Shown one piece after another: positions 55,137 through 64,000 of a stretch of DNA of 64,000 nt. The translations under genes and the position numbers were made by a program. The first letter of the stretch is position 1. Each line of letters begins with the position of its first letter. Source of the stretch: Herbaspirillum frisingense GSF30 (GTDB lineage: Bacteria; Pseudomonadota; Gammaproteobacteria; Burkholderiales; Burkholderiaceae_D); contig NZ_AEEC02000004.1 of assembly GCF_000300975.2 (NCBI RefSeq), positions 1 through 64,000 of the forward strand, read 5' to 3'. The notes under the pieces are model-generated. The model made no database searches. It saw only the letters and a program-made list of their open reading frames with translations, and was not told the origin of the DNA.

Positions 55137-57002
55137 ATGCTCCTGAACACCATCAACGACCCGGCTGACCTGCGCCGCCTGTCCCGTCACCAATTGAAGC
55201 CGCTGGCTGAAGAGTTGCGCGGCTTCCTGCTGGATTCGGTGTCCAAGACCGGCGGCCACCTGTCGTCCAACCTGGGTACGGTCGAGCTGACCATCGCGCT
55301 GCATTACGTCTTCAACACCCCGCAGGACCGCATCGTCTGGGACGTCGGCCACCAGACCTATCCGCACAAGATCCTCACCGGTCGTCGCGAACGCATGGGC
55401 AGCCTGCGCCAGCAGGAAGGTATTTCCGGCTTCCCGCGCCGCATCGAGAGCGAATACGACACCTTCGGCACCGCGCACTCCTCGACCTCCATTTCGGCCG
55501 CACTGGGCATGGCCCTGGCGGCCAAGACCCAGGGCTCGGACCGGCACGCCATTGCCGTCATCGGCGACGGCGCCATGACTGCCGGCATGGCCTTCGAAGC
55601 GCTCAACAATGCTGGCGTGCATGAAGACATCAACCTGCTGGTGATCCTCAACGACAACGACATGTCGATCTCGCCCCCGGTGGGCGCGCTGAACCGCTAC
55701 CTGGCGCGCCTGATGTCCGGCAAGTTCTACGCCAAGGCCCGCGACGTGGGCAAGTCGGTGCTGCCCGGCCCGGTGCTGGAACTGGCCAAGCGCCTGGAAG
55801 AGCATGCCAAGGGCATGGTGGTGCCGGCGACCATGTTCGAGGAATTCGGCTTCAACTACATTGGCCCCATCGATGGTCACGACCTCGATTCGCTGGTCCC
55901 CACCCTGCAGAACCTGAAGCACCTCAAGGGGCCCCAGTTCCTGCATGTGGTCACCAGGAAGGGTCAGGGCTACAAGCTGGCCGAGGCCGACCCGGTGCTC
56001 TACCACGGCCCTGGCAAGTTCAACCCCAGCGAAGGCATCAAGCCCAGCGCCGGCGGCAAGCTGACCTATACCCAGGTGTTCGGCGAATGGCTGTGCGACA
56101 TGGGTGCGGCCGACGACAAGCTGGTCGGCATCACCCCGGCCATGCGTGAAGGCTCGGGCATGGTCGCCTTCGAAAAGAAATTCCCGGAACGCTACTACGA
56201 CGTCGGCATCGCCGAGCAGCACGCCGTCACCTTCGCCGCCGGCATGGCTTGCGAGGGGATGAAGCCGGTGGTGGCGATCTACTCGACCTTCCTGCAGCGC
56301 GCCTACGACCAGTTGATCCACGACGTCGCCCTGCAGAACCTGGACGTCACCTTCGCCCTGGACCGTGCCGGCCTGGTCGGTGCCGACGGCGCCACGCATG
56401 CAGGCAACTACGACCTGGCCTTCCTGCGCTGTATTCCGAACATGGTGGTCATGGCCGCGGCTGACGAAGACGAATGCCGCAAGATGCTCTCCACCGCCTA
56501 CCAGTACCCCGGCCCGGCCGCGGTGCGTTACCCGCGTGGTGCCGGCGTCGGCGCCAGCGTACAGAAGACACTGGACACCCTGCCGCTGGGCAAGGGCGAA
56601 ATCCGCCGCCAGGGCAAGGACATCGCCATCCTCGCCTTCGGCAGCCTGCTGGCCCCGGCCCTCGGTGCCGGCGACAAGCTCAATGCCACGGTCGCCAACA
56701 TGCGCTTCATCAAGCCGCTGGACGTGGAACTGGTCCGGCAACTGGCCGAGAGCCATGACGCCCTGGTCACGGTGGAAGAAGGCTGCATCATGGGTGGCGC
56801 TGGTGCCGCCGTCTCGGAAGCGTTGGCCGCAGCCGGCATCAGCAAGCCCATCCTGCACCTGGGCCTGCCGGACCGCTTCATCGACCACGGCGATGCGGGC
56901 CAATTGCTGGCGCAATGCGGGCTGGATGCGGACGGCGTCGCCCAGTCCATCGTGCAACGTTTCGGCAAGGACCAGCCTAAGCTGGTAGTCAACAACGGCT
57001 GA
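55137..57002 (+). CDS. dxs: 1-deoxy-D-xylulose-5-phosphate synthase
   Basis: This 621-residue thiamine-diphosphate enzyme makes 1-deoxyxylulose 5-phosphate, the first step of the MEP isoprenoid pathway. Landmarks include [32 protein letters not shown] with the ThDP site, [15 protein letters not shown], and [15 protein letters not shown]. It is in a unit with ispA, so precursor supply and chain extension are encoded together. The Shine-Dalgarno is weak. Confidence 0.97.
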   Translation: MLLNTINDPADLRRLSRHQLKPLAEELRGFLLDSVSKTGGHLSSNLGTVELTIALHYVFNTPQDRIVWDVGHQTYPHKILTGRRERMGSLRQQEGISGFPRRIESEYDTFGTAHSSTSISAALGMALAAKTQGSDRHAIAVIGDGAMTAGMAFEALNNAGVHEDINLLVILNDNDMSISPPVGALNRYLARLMSGKFYAKARDVGKSVLPGPVLELAKRLEEHAKGMVVPATMFEEFGFNYIGPIDGHDLDSLVPTLQNLKHLKGPQFLHVVTRKGQGYKLAEADPVLYHGPGKFNPSEGIKPSAGGKLTYTQVFGEWLCDMGAADDKLVGITPAMREGSGMVAFEKKFPERYYDVGIAEQHAVTFAAGMACEGMKPVVAIYSTFLQRAYDQLIHDVALQNLDVTFALDRAGLVGADGATHAGNYDLAFLRCIPNMVVMAAADEDECRKMLSTAYQYPGPAAVRYPRGAGVGASVQKTLDTLPLGKGEIRRQGKDIAILAFGSLLAPALGAGDKLNATVANMRFIKPLDVELVRQLAESHDALVTVEEGCIMGGAGAAVSEALAAAGISKPILHLGLPDRFIDHGDAGQLLAQCGLDADGVAQSIVQRFGKDQPKLVVNNG

Positions 57003-57034
57003 TTTCACCTTCCCGAAACCGGGGGGGGCAGATA

Positions 57035-57068
57035 AAACGCCTCGCTGGAATTCTCCAGCGAGGCGTTT
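57035..57068 (+). terminator. terminator of xseB-ispA-dxs
   Basis: A 15-bp perfect stem (57035-57049 with 57054-57068) has an ATTC loop and is flanked by short A and T runs, between the convergent dxs and adenosyltransferase genes. Confidence 0.85.
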
Positions 57069-57096
57069 CGTTTCCTGCTTCTGTTAGTGGGGCAAA

Positions 57097-57651
57097 CTAA
57101 CGCTCCCGCCCCTTCTCCCACAACACATCCTGTCCGCCGGCCTCGCGGTTGAGCACCCGGGCCAGCACGAAACACAGGTCGGACAGCCGGTTCAGATATT
57201 GCCGGGCGGGCGCATTCACGCCCGACTCGGCCTTCTCCAGCTGGACCACGCTGCGCTCGGCGCGCCGGCATACCGTGCGGCAGACATGCGCCAGCGCGGC
57301 GGTACGCGAGCCACCCGGCAGGATGAATTCCTTCAGCGGCGGCAGCGTGGCGTTGTATTTCTCCAGCAGGGCGTCCAGCCGCGCCAGGTGGGCCTCGGCC
57401 AGCACCGTGTAACCGGGGATGCAGAGTTCGCCGCCCAGGTCGAACAGGTCGTGCTGGATCGAGACCAGTTCCTCCCGCAAGGCGTCCGGCAGGGTCTCGC
57501 ACAACAGCAGGCCCAGCTGCGAATTGAGTTCATCCACATCGCCCAGCGCCTGGATGCGCAGGCTGTCCTTGCCCACGCGGCTGCCATCGCCCAGGCCGGT
57601 GCTGCCGTCATCTCCGGTCCGGGTGGCGATCTTGCTAAGTCGGTTGCCCAT
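57097..57651 (-). CDS. PduO-type cob(I)alamin adenosyltransferase
   Basis: This 184-residue protein transfers the adenosyl group of ATP to cob(I)alamin, giving the B12 coenzyme. The ATP-binding N-terminal motif TRTGDDGSTGL and the helix block VCRRAERSVVQL to NRLSDLCFVLAR mark the PduO/MMAB class. AAGGAG lies ahead of the start. No other B12 gene is near. Confidence 0.93.
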   Translation of the reverse strand: MGNRLSKIATRTGDDGSTGLGDGSRVGKDSLRIQALGDVDELNSQLGLLLCETLPDALREELVSIQHDLFDLGGELCIPGYTVLAEAHLARLDALLEKYNATLPPLKEFILPGGSRTAALAHVCRTVCRRAERSVVQLEKAESGVNAPARQYLNRLSDLCFVLARVLNREAGGQDVLWEKGRER

Positions 57652-57963
57652 CGTTGCTCCTTGATAATGCGCGCCAGCTTAAGCGCAAGCCCGGTGCAAG
57701 GCAAGCGTCCCGCCGGATGCGAGAGGACGCGCCAGCGACGCAAGAATCACGTAAATAATTCACTTGATTTGCCCGCCTTGCCGCGACGGCATGGGAGATT
57801 TGCCCGATCTCCCGCCCGCAAGAGAGTAAAATTCATCGATTGGATCAGTGGTCAGTCCACTGCAGCGGCCGGGGTGGCTACTGCAACGGCCCTGCATCCT
57901 CCCCCAACAAGACCTAGAACAACGACCGAGACACAAGACTCCAGAGAGAAACCGAGAAATCGC
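57652..57963. other. 312-bp divergent spacer
   Basis: This spacer lies between the divergent adenosyltransferase and FAD-dehydrogenase genes. I see the Shine-Dalgarno of the left gene at its left end and no convincing promoter, hairpin or gene. Confidence 0.5.
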
Positions 57964-59379
57964 ATGAACCATCTAGTTGACGCCCGCAAACTGAAACGCC
58001 CCGTACCGCAGGCCTTGCTCGACGAGCTCAAGACCCTCTTCGGTGAGCGTTGCTCCACCACCCTGGCCATGCGCGAGCATCACGGCCGTGACGAATCCTC
58101 CTACGATCCCATGCTGCCCGACGCCGTCGTGTTCGCCCACAGCACCGAGGAAGTCGCCGCCTTCGTCAAGCTCTGCAGCCAGTACGACACCCCCATCATC
58201 CCCTACGGTGCCGGCACCTCGCTGGAAGGCCACGTACTGGCCCTGCAGGGCGGCGTAACGGTGGACCTGTCGCAGATGAACCAGGTGCTGGCCGTCAATG
58301 GCGAAGACCTGACCGCCACCGTCCAGGCCGGCGTCACCCGCAAGCAACTGAACCTGGAGATCAAGGATACGGGCCTGTTCTTCCCCATCGACCCGGGCGC
58401 CGACGCCTCGCTGGGCGGGATGGCCTCGACCCGTGCCTCCGGCACCAATGCCGTGCGCTACGGCACCATGAAGGAAAACACCCTGACCCTGACCGTGGTC
58501 ACGGCCCAGGGCGAGATCATCAAGACCGGCACCCGTGCCAAGAAATCCTCGGCCGGCTACGACCTGACCCGCGTCTATGTCGGCAGCGAAGGCACGCTGG
58601 GCATCATCACCGAAGTCACCGTGCGCCTCTATCCGCAGCCCGAGGCCATTTCTGCCGCCATCTGCTCCTTCCCCAGCGTGGCCGATGCGGTCAATACGGT
58701 GATCCAGACCATCCAGATGGGCGTGCCGCTGGCGCGCGTGGAGTTGCTCGATGAAAACGGCGTGCGCGCCATCAATGCCCACGACAAGCTGACCCTGCCG
58801 GTCAACCCGCTGCTGCTGTTCGAATTCCACGGCAGCGAAAACGGCGTCAAGGAACAGGCCGAGCTGGTACAGGACCTCGCCAACGAAAATCACGCCCTGG
58901 GCTTCGAATGGGCCACCCGCCCTGAAGATCGCACCCGCCTGTGGACCGCCCGTCACAACGCCTATTTCGCGCTGCTGCAACTGCGCCCGGGTGCGCGCGC
59001 CATTTCCACCGACTGCTGCGTGCCGATCTCGCGCCTGGCCGAATGCGTGCTGGCCACCAAGGCCGACTGCGAAGAGCAGGGGCTGATCCACGCCATCATC
59101 GGTCACGTCGGCGACGGCAATTTCCACGTGCAGATGATGGTGGACCCCAATGATCCGGCCGACATCGCCCGCGCCGAAGGCGTCAATGAACGCATGGTCG
59201 CGCGCGCCCTGTCCATGGACGGCACCTGCACCGGCGAGCATGGGGTGGGCCTGCACAAGATGGACTTCCTGATCCAGGAGCACGGCGACGGCGCCATCGC
59301 CGTCATGCGCGCCATCAAGCACGCGCTGGACCCGAAGAACATCATGAACCCGGGCAAGATCCTGCGCTGGGAACAGTAA
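57964..59379 (+). CDS. FAD-linked D-lactate/2-hydroxyacid dehydrogenase
   Basis: This 471-residue flavoprotein of the VAO/GlcD family has an FAD-binding domain (PYGAGTSLEGHVLALQGG, DPGADASLGGMASTRASG, VGSEGTLGIITEVT) and a C-terminal FAD-oxidase domain (HVGDGNFHVQMMV, GTCTGEHGVGLHK). It most resembles D-lactate dehydrogenase (cytochrome) proteins. The start at 57964 is chosen on homology. It is monocistronic with a long terminator-like structure downstream. Confidence 0.88.
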   Translation: MNHLVDARKLKRPVPQALLDELKTLFGERCSTTLAMREHHGRDESSYDPMLPDAVVFAHSTEEVAAFVKLCSQYDTPIIPYGAGTSLEGHVLALQGGVTVDLSQMNQVLAVNGEDLTATVQAGVTRKQLNLEIKDTGLFFPIDPGADASLGGMASTRASGTNAVRYGTMKENTLTLTVVTAQGEIIKTGTRAKKSSAGYDLTRVYVGSEGTLGIITEVTVRLYPQPEAISAAICSFPSVADAVNTVIQTIQMGVPLARVELLDENGVRAINAHDKLTLPVNPLLLFEFHGSENGVKEQAELVQDLANENHALGFEWATRPEDRTRLWTARHNAYFALLQLRPGARAISTDCCVPISRLAECVLATKADCEEQGLIHAIIGHVGDGNFHVQMMVDPNDPADIARAEGVNERMVARALSMDGTCTGEHGVGLHKMDFLIQEHGDGAIAVMRAIKHALDPKNIMNPGKILRWEQ

Positions 59380-59420
59380 ACCTTGGATCAAGTATCTTGC
59401 TTGCCGTTGACTTCATCGGC

Positions 59421-59526
59421 CTGCCGTTCGGACTGAGTAGCGGCATTGCCGCGTATCGAAGGGGCGCCGTCAGTACGTCTTCGATACGGCCCAGAGGGCC
59501 TACTCAGTGCGAACGGTAGTTTTTTT
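59421..59526 (+). terminator. long nested inverted repeat acting as a terminator (REP-like)
   Basis: The outer arms 59421-59440 and 59500-59519 match at 18 of 20 bases as an inverted repeat. Inside lie a small CGGCA/TGCCG hairpin (59441-59451) and a perfect 9-bp pair GTATCGAAG/CTTCGATAC (59453-59461 and 59479-59487). Seven T residues follow. It lies 41 bp after the flavoprotein gene. The GTTCGGACTGAGTAG-type arm resembles repeats I associate with dispersed intergenic elements. Confidence 0.7.
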
Positions 59527-59650
59527 GATGTTGACGACAGTAGCGCAGTTTTGTCAGCGCTGATTTGTTGGTTTTCAGCAGTTTGTTAGTTGAACAAAGA
59601 GCAGGGCGTTTTTGCATGCCCTTCGCTAAAGCAGCAGGAATCCATCACCC

Positions 59651-60541
59651 ATGGCCACCCGCCTACCGCCCGTCCATGCCTTGTCCGCCTTCGAAGCGGC
59701 AGCTCGTCACAACTCCTTCGCCATCGCGGCCGAGGAGCTTTGCATCACGCCATCGGCACTGTCGCACCGCATCCGCCTGCTGGAAGAATTCGTCGGCGAG
59801 CGCCTGTTCTATCGCGATGGCCGCTCCATCGGGCTCTCCGAATTCGGTCGCCGCTATCTCGACGTGGTGCGCTCGGCACTGCGCACGCTGACCGATTTCC
59901 CCATGCCGCATCGCAATGCCGCCGTGCAACCCAAGATCAAGGTGATGCTGCCGCCGACCTTCGCGCGCCACCTGCTCATGCCGCGCATCGCCGACTTCAC
60001 CCAGCGCCATCCCGAAATCGTGGTGGAGCTGTATCTCTCTGTGCCGCTGTACGACCTGTCGCTGTCGGAAAGCGATGTCGAGATCCGCTTCGGTGCCGGC
60101 AACTACCCCAACATCATCACCGAAAAGCTGTTCGAGGAACCGGCCTTCGCCGTGGCCAGCCCCGGCTACCTGAAGACCCTGCCGCCAATGAAGTCGCCGG
60201 CCGACCTGCAGCATGCGACCCTGCTGCGCTCGGCGCTGGAGCCCTGGCAGCCTTGGTTCGAGGCCGCCGGTCTCAAGGACTGGGTGGAACCTTCCGCCGG
60301 CCTGCGCGTGGACGACCTCGGCCTGCTGCTCGAAGCGGTGCGCCATGGCTACGGCGTCGGCCTGACCCGCCAGCATTTCGCCGAAGAACTGCTGGCGCGG
60401 GGCGAGATCGTCGAATTGTTCGACGTACGCCTGCGCACCCCGCCGCATGCCTACTACGTGGTCTATGAGCGCGCCGTGCGCGAACGGCCCGAAGTCGATA
60501 CCTTCATCAGCTGGATGCAGAACGCCTTCCGCAACATCTGA
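59651..60541 (+). CDS. LysR-family regulator, GcvA-like
   Basis: This 296-residue regulator has the GcvA-type N-terminus (LPPVHALSAFEAAARHNSFA, then TPSALSHRIRLLEE) and the matching effector domain (DVEIRFGAGNYP, AVASPGYL). It lies upstream of and in line with glcDEF, 248 bp away, and could regulate them or the upstream flavoprotein gene; this is inference. Confidence 0.87.
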   Translation: MATRLPPVHALSAFEAAARHNSFAIAAEELCITPSALSHRIRLLEEFVGERLFYRDGRSIGLSEFGRRYLDVVRSALRTLTDFPMPHRNAAVQPKIKVMLPPTFARHLLMPRIADFTQRHPEIVVELYLSVPLYDLSLSESDVEIRFGAGNYPNIITEKLFEEPAFAVASPGYLKTLPPMKSPADLQHATLLRSALEPWQPWFEAAGLKDWVEPSAGLRVDDLGLLLEAVRHGYGVGLTRQHFAEELLARGEIVELFDVRLRTPPHAYYVVYERAVRERPEVDTFISWMQNAFRNI

Positions 60542-60789
60542 GCCCGCACCAGATGCCTGCGTCAGCACCGGCCGCCCTGAAAATAATTCACGGCGGCCGG
60601 AAATTCTTTTCAGTGGCCCAACGGGCAACATCGCCCCGTGCGGCGCGGCAAAATTCGTTACACTTGTCGGACTGAAAAAGCCCGACCCATGCGGGCTGAC
60701 AACAAACGAGACAGCGTGCGCCGTGCCGCCGGACGCAAAGAGGGACGTCCACACCCACACGCCTGCCTAGCCCAACGCCGAGGTCCAGC

Positions 60790-62277
60790 ATGAATGCTCC
60801 CGTCCAACAGTCCTTCGCGCCGGCGCGCCAGCGCGAAGTCGTCGATGCCCTGCGCCGGGTCCTGCCTGGCCACTGCGTGCTGTTCGACGAGGAAGACACC
60901 CGCCCCTACGAATGCGACGGCCTGGCCGCCTACCGCCAGCTGCCGATGGTGGTGGTGCTGCCCGAGACCGAGGCCCAGGTGGTGGCCATCATGCAAACCT
61001 GCCACGCGCTGCAGGTACAGATCGTCCCGCGTGGTGCCGGCACCGGCCTGTCGGGCGGGGCCATGCCGATTGCCGACGGGGTCGTGGTCTCTACCGCCAA
61101 GTTCAACAAGATCATCAAGCTGGACAAGTATTCGCGCACCGCCGTGGTCCAACCGGGCGTGCGCAACCTGGCCATCTCGGAAGCGGCTGCACCGCATGGT
61201 CTCTATTACGCACCGGACCCGTCCTCGCAGATTGCTTGCACCATCGGTGGCAACGTGGCCGAGAATTCCGGCGGCGTGCACTGCCTCAAATATGGCCTCA
61301 CGGTACACAACGTTCTGCGCGTGCGCATGGTCACCATCGAGGGCGACGTCGTGGAACTGGGCAGTGGTGCGCTGGACGCCCCGGGCCTGGACCTGCTGGC
61401 GGTGTTCATCGGTTCCGAAGGCATGCTGGGCGTGGTCACGGAAGTGACCGTCAAGCTCGTACCCAAGCCGCAGGCCGCGCGTGTGATCATGGCGTCCTTC
61501 GATGACGTGGTGAAGGGCGGCAATGCAGTCGCCAACGTGATCGCCGCCGGCATCATCCCGGCCGGCCTGGAGATGATGGACAAGACCAGCTCGCGCATGG
61601 TGGAACCCTTCGTCAAGGCCGGTTACGACATCGACGCCGAAGCCATCCTCCTGTGCGAGTCCGATGGCACCGTGGAAGAGGTGGAAGAAGAGATCGGCCG
61701 CATGACCGCCGTGCTCAATGCCAGCGGTGCTACCGCCATCGCCTGCTCGGCCTCGGAAGCGGAACGCCTGCGCTTCTGGTCCGGTCGCAAGAACGCTTTC
61801 CCGGCCGCCGGCCGCATCTCGCCCGACTACTACTGCATGGATGGCACCATCCCGCGCAAGAAACTGGCGCAGGTGCTGCTGGGCATCGCCGAGATGGAAA
61901 AGAAGTACGGCCTGCGCTGTGCCAACGTGTTCCACGCGGGCGACGGCAACCTGCATCCGCTGATCCTGTTCGATGCCAACCTGGCCGATGAATTCGACCG
62001 CGCTGAACTGTTTGGTGCCGAGATCCTGGAACTGTGCGTGGAAGTCGGTGGCACCATCACCGGCGAACACGGCGTGGGCATCGAGAAGATCAACTCCATG
62101 TGCGTGCAGTTCTCGCCCGCCGAGCGCGAGGCCTTCTTCAAGTTGAAGCGCGCCTTCGACACCGCCTTCCTGCTCAATCCGGACAAGGCCATTCCCACCC
62201 TGCATCGCTGTGCCGAGTACGGCAAGATGCACGTGCAGCGCGGCCAGCTGCGCTTCCCCGACCTGCCGAGATTCTGA
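60790..62277 (+). CDS. glcD: glycolate oxidase subunit GlcD
   Basis: This 495-residue FAD subunit oxidises glycolate to glyoxylate. FAD-binding blocks PRGAGTGLSGGAMPIADG and TIGGNVAENSGGVHCLKYG, and the C-terminal HAGDGNLHPLILFD with GEHGVGIEK, identify it. The operon order glcD-glcE-glcF is the usual one. A -10-like TTACACT lies about 130 bp upstream. Confidence 0.94.
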   Translation: MNAPVQQSFAPARQREVVDALRRVLPGHCVLFDEEDTRPYECDGLAAYRQLPMVVVLPETEAQVVAIMQTCHALQVQIVPRGAGTGLSGGAMPIADGVVVSTAKFNKIIKLDKYSRTAVVQPGVRNLAISEAAAPHGLYYAPDPSSQIACTIGGNVAENSGGVHCLKYGLTVHNVLRVRMVTIEGDVVELGSGALDAPGLDLLAVFIGSEGMLGVVTEVTVKLVPKPQAARVIMASFDDVVKGGNAVANVIAAGIIPAGLEMMDKTSSRMVEPFVKAGYDIDAEAILLCESDGTVEEVEEEIGRMTAVLNASGATAIACSASEAERLRFWSGRKNAFPAAGRISPDYYCMDGTIPRKKLAQVLLGIAEMEKKYGLRCANVFHAGDGNLHPLILFDANLADEFDRAELFGAEILELCVEVGGTITGEHGVGIEKINSMCVQFSPAEREAFFKLKRAFDTAFLLNPDKAIPTLHRCAEYGKMHVQRGQLRFPDLPRF

Positions 62278-62279
62278 TC

Positions 62280-63359
62280 ATGCAAGAGCACGCCCAACCC
62301 GACTTCGATGCCGTGCTGGCATCCTTCCGTGAACGCATCCTCTCCGGCCGCGCATTGCAGATTCGCGGCGGCGGCACCAAGGACTGGTATGGGCAGGTGC
62401 CAAGCGGCGACCTGCTCGATACTCGGCCCTACAGCGGCATCATCGATTACGAACCGACCGAACTGGTCATCACTGCCCGTTGCGGCACGCCGCTCTCCGA
62501 GATCGACGCCGCCCTGGCCGAGCACAACCAGATGCTGGCCTGGGAGCCACCGCGATTCGGCGGCGCTGCGACCGTCGGCGGCATGGTGGCCGCCGGACTT
62601 TCCGGTCCCTCGCGCGCGGCCGCCGGCGCCGTGCGCGATTTCGTGCTGGGTGCGGTGTTGATGGACGCCCAGGGCGAGCAACTGCATTTCGGTGGCCAGG
62701 TCATGAAGAACGTCGCCGGCTATGACATCTCGCGCCTGCTGGCGGGATCGCTGGGCACGCTGGGCCTGATCCTGCAGGTCTCGCTGAAGGTCTTGCCGCG
62801 CCCCTTCGCCAGCAGCACGCGGGTGTTCGAGATCAACCAGGAAGGCGCGCTGCGCCTGTTGAACCAGAGCGCCGGCCAACCGCTGCCGCTGGTGGCCAGC
62901 GCCTGGGTCGGCAATGTGCTGACCCTGCGTCTGGCGGGTGCGCAGGCTGCGGTGGATTCAGCGATCAAGAAGCTGGGTGGCACCGAATTGAGCAATCCGG
63001 ACGATTACTGGACCGACCTGCGCGAGCAGACCCATTCCTTCTTCGCCCAGCCCGAAGCACCGCTGTGGCGCCTGTCGGTGCCGTCGGTGGCACCACCGAT
63101 CGACCTGCCGGGTAACCAGCTGATCGAGTGGGGCGGGGCGCAGCGCTGGTTGCGCCCGCAGGGCAATGTGGATGCGGTCGCCATTCGCGCCGCCGCCCTG
63201 GCGGTGGGCGGGCATGCCAGCCTGCATCGCGGGGGCGACAAGGCCATCGGTGTATTCCATCCGCTGCAACCGGCGGTGGAAAAGATCCATCGCAAGCTCA
63301 AGCAGCAATTCGATCCACGCGGCATCTTCAATCCCGGCCGCCTGTACGCCAGCCTGTAA
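62280..63359 (+). CDS. glcE: glycolate oxidase subunit GlcE
   Basis: This 359-residue second FAD-binding subunit has IRGGGTKDWYG, PPRFGGAATVGGMVAAGLSG and KNVAGYDISRLLAGSLGTLG. It forms a complex with GlcD and GlcF. The start lies two bases after the glcD stop. Confidence 0.94.
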   Translation: MQEHAQPDFDAVLASFRERILSGRALQIRGGGTKDWYGQVPSGDLLDTRPYSGIIDYEPTELVITARCGTPLSEIDAALAEHNQMLAWEPPRFGGAATVGGMVAAGLSGPSRAAAGAVRDFVLGAVLMDAQGEQLHFGGQVMKNVAGYDISRLLAGSLGTLGLILQVSLKVLPRPFASSTRVFEINQEGALRLLNQSAGQPLPLVASAWVGNVLTLRLAGAQAAVDSAIKKLGGTELSNPDDYWTDLREQTHSFFAQPEAPLWRLSVPSVAPPIDLPGNQLIEWGGAQRWLRPQGNVDAVAIRAAALAVGGHASLHRGGDKAIGVFHPLQPAVEKIHRKLKQQFDPRGIFNPGRLYASL

Positions 63360-63385
63360 GCGAACTACTTAGCCAGCGACCCTCC

Positions 63386-64000
63386 ATGCAGACCAACTTA
63401 GCCGATTTCATCCGCAACACCCAGGCCGGCGAGGAAGCCGACAGCATCCTGCGTTCCTGCGTGCATTGCGGTTTCTGTACCGCCACCTGTCCTACCTACC
63501 AGTTGCTGGGCGATGAACTGGACGGCCCGCGTGGTCGCATCTATCTCATCAAGCAGGTGCTGGAAGGCAAGCCCGCCACTGCTGCCACGCAGTCGCACCT
63601 GGACCGCTGCCTGACCTGCCGCAACTGCGAATCCACCTGTCCGTCCGGCGTGCAGTATGGTCGCCTGGTCGATATCGGTCGCAAGGTGGTGGAGCAGCAG
63701 GTGCCACGCCCCCTGTCACAGCGCGTGATGCGCACCGCCTTGAAGGAGCTGGTGCCGCGCAAGTGGATTTTCCGTCCCGCCATGAAAGCAGGCCAGCTGG
63801 TGCGCCCGCTGTTGCCCAAGCTGCTGCAGAACAAGGTGCCGCTGCCGCAGGATGCCGGCATCTGGCCCACGCGCACCCATGCGCGCCAGATGCTCTACCT
63901 CGAAGGCTGCGTGCAGCCCTCGATGTCGCCCAACATCAACAGCGCCACCGCCCGCGTGCTCGATGCCCTCGGCGTGCAGTTGTTCGCGCCCCCCAAGGCG
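63386..64000 (+). CDS. glcF: glycolate oxidase iron-sulfur subunit GlcF (partial, cut by window)
   Basis: The first 205 codons are present and the frame stays open to the window edge. Two 4Fe-4S motifs are visible, CVHCGFCTATCP and CLTCRNCESTCP, followed by the start of the Cys-rich domain (LEGCVQPSMSPNIN). The subunit passes electrons from the flavin subunits toward the quinone pool. It starts 26 bp after glcE. Confidence 0.94.
   Translation, partial: MQTNLADFIRNTQAGEEADSILRSCVHCGFCTATCPTYQLLGDELDGPRGRIYLIKQVLEGKPATAATQSHLDRCLTCRNCESTCPSGVQYGRLVDIGRKVVEQQVPRPLSQRVMRTALKELVPRKWIFRPAMKAGQLVRPLLPKLLQNKVPLPQDAGIWPTRTHARQMLYLEGCVQPSMSPNINSATARVLDALGVQLFAPPKA

Noticed and set aside
57021-57028. 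Run of eight G residues after dxs
   Set aside because: It is in non-coding sequence and does not alter any frame; at most a possible length error in sequencing.
60664-60674. TTGTCGGACTG as a possible GntR/FCD-type operator ahead of glcD
   Set aside because: It misses one consensus base (TNGTNNNACNA), is not palindromic beyond that, and no GntR gene is nearby.

Overview
The window is about 62% GC with dense, mostly short-spaced genes. Gene content and order point to a betaproteobacterium of the Oxalobacteraceae, most likely Herbaspirillum. The supporting blocks are rplM-rpsI-argC, bactofilin-erpA, hemL-thiD-rubredoxin followed by a Pil/Chp chemosensory set, xseB-ispA-dxs, gdhA next to gltIJKL, and glcDEF. 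The genus is inferred from gene content and synteny; no search was run. I see no rRNA, tRNA, CRISPR array, insertion sequence or prophage. The window reads as ordinary chromosome.

Layout. Positions 1-532 carry no gene but hold three DnaA-box-like sites. Positions 0.5-11.5 kb hold a PagL-like outer-membrane enzyme, then a long minus-strand sugar-acid cluster: SMP-30 lactonase, SDR dehydrogenase, XylX-like FAH enzyme, UxaA-type dehydratase, a polar-amino-acid-type ABC transporter and an AraD1/GguC-like FAH enzyme. A divergent LysR gene closes it. The set fits non-phosphorylative degradation of a pentose or sugar acid to 2-keto-3-deoxy acids, then 2-oxoglutarate semialdehyde or pyruvate plus glycolate. 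Positions 11.7-27.4 kb are mixed: a DUF3047 lipoprotein, small conserved proteins, an M20 amidohydrolase, a LysE exporter, an AraC regulator, a standalone molybdopterin oxidoreductase, a metallopeptidase lipoprotein, FadD, a 2-hydroxyacid dehydrogenase, an acyl-CoA thioesterase, an Atm1-type ABC exporter and a HypT-like LysR.

Positions 27.7-33.2 kb form a glutamate module: gdhA (glutamate to 2-oxoglutarate) and gltIJKL (glutamate/aspartate import). A perfect 19-bp palindrome lies between the LysR and gdhA, and a terminator lies between gltI and gltJ. Positions 33.4-42.6 kb carry housekeeping genes: pyrC, coq7, an OsmC protein, rplM-rpsI, argC, a coiled-coil membrane protein, bactofilin, erpA, hemL, a ThiD-like kinase and rubredoxin. 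The gap before rplM contains a well-formed small-RNA candidate (36013-36102): a sigma70 promoter, CCUCC-bearing anti-Shine-Dalgarno segments and an intrinsic terminator.

Positions 43.1-48.2 kb encode a reduced Pil/Chp chemosensory system (PilI-like CheW, PilJ-like MCP, ChpA-like kinase). The response regulators PilG and PilH and the usual C-terminal receiver domain of ChpA are absent. Positions 48.2-53.6 kb hold a ZIP metal transporter, a LysR regulator, 3-mercaptopyruvate sulfurtransferase, a DMT transporter and a Rieske oxygenase. Positions 53.8-57.7 kb hold xseB-ispA-dxs (isoprenoid precursors) and a corrinoid adenosyltransferase. The right end has an FAD-linked D-2-hydroxyacid dehydrogenase, a LysR regulator and glcDEF (glycolate oxidase); glcF runs off the window. 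Glycolate oxidase would consume glycolate if the sugar-acid cluster makes it, but that link is inference.
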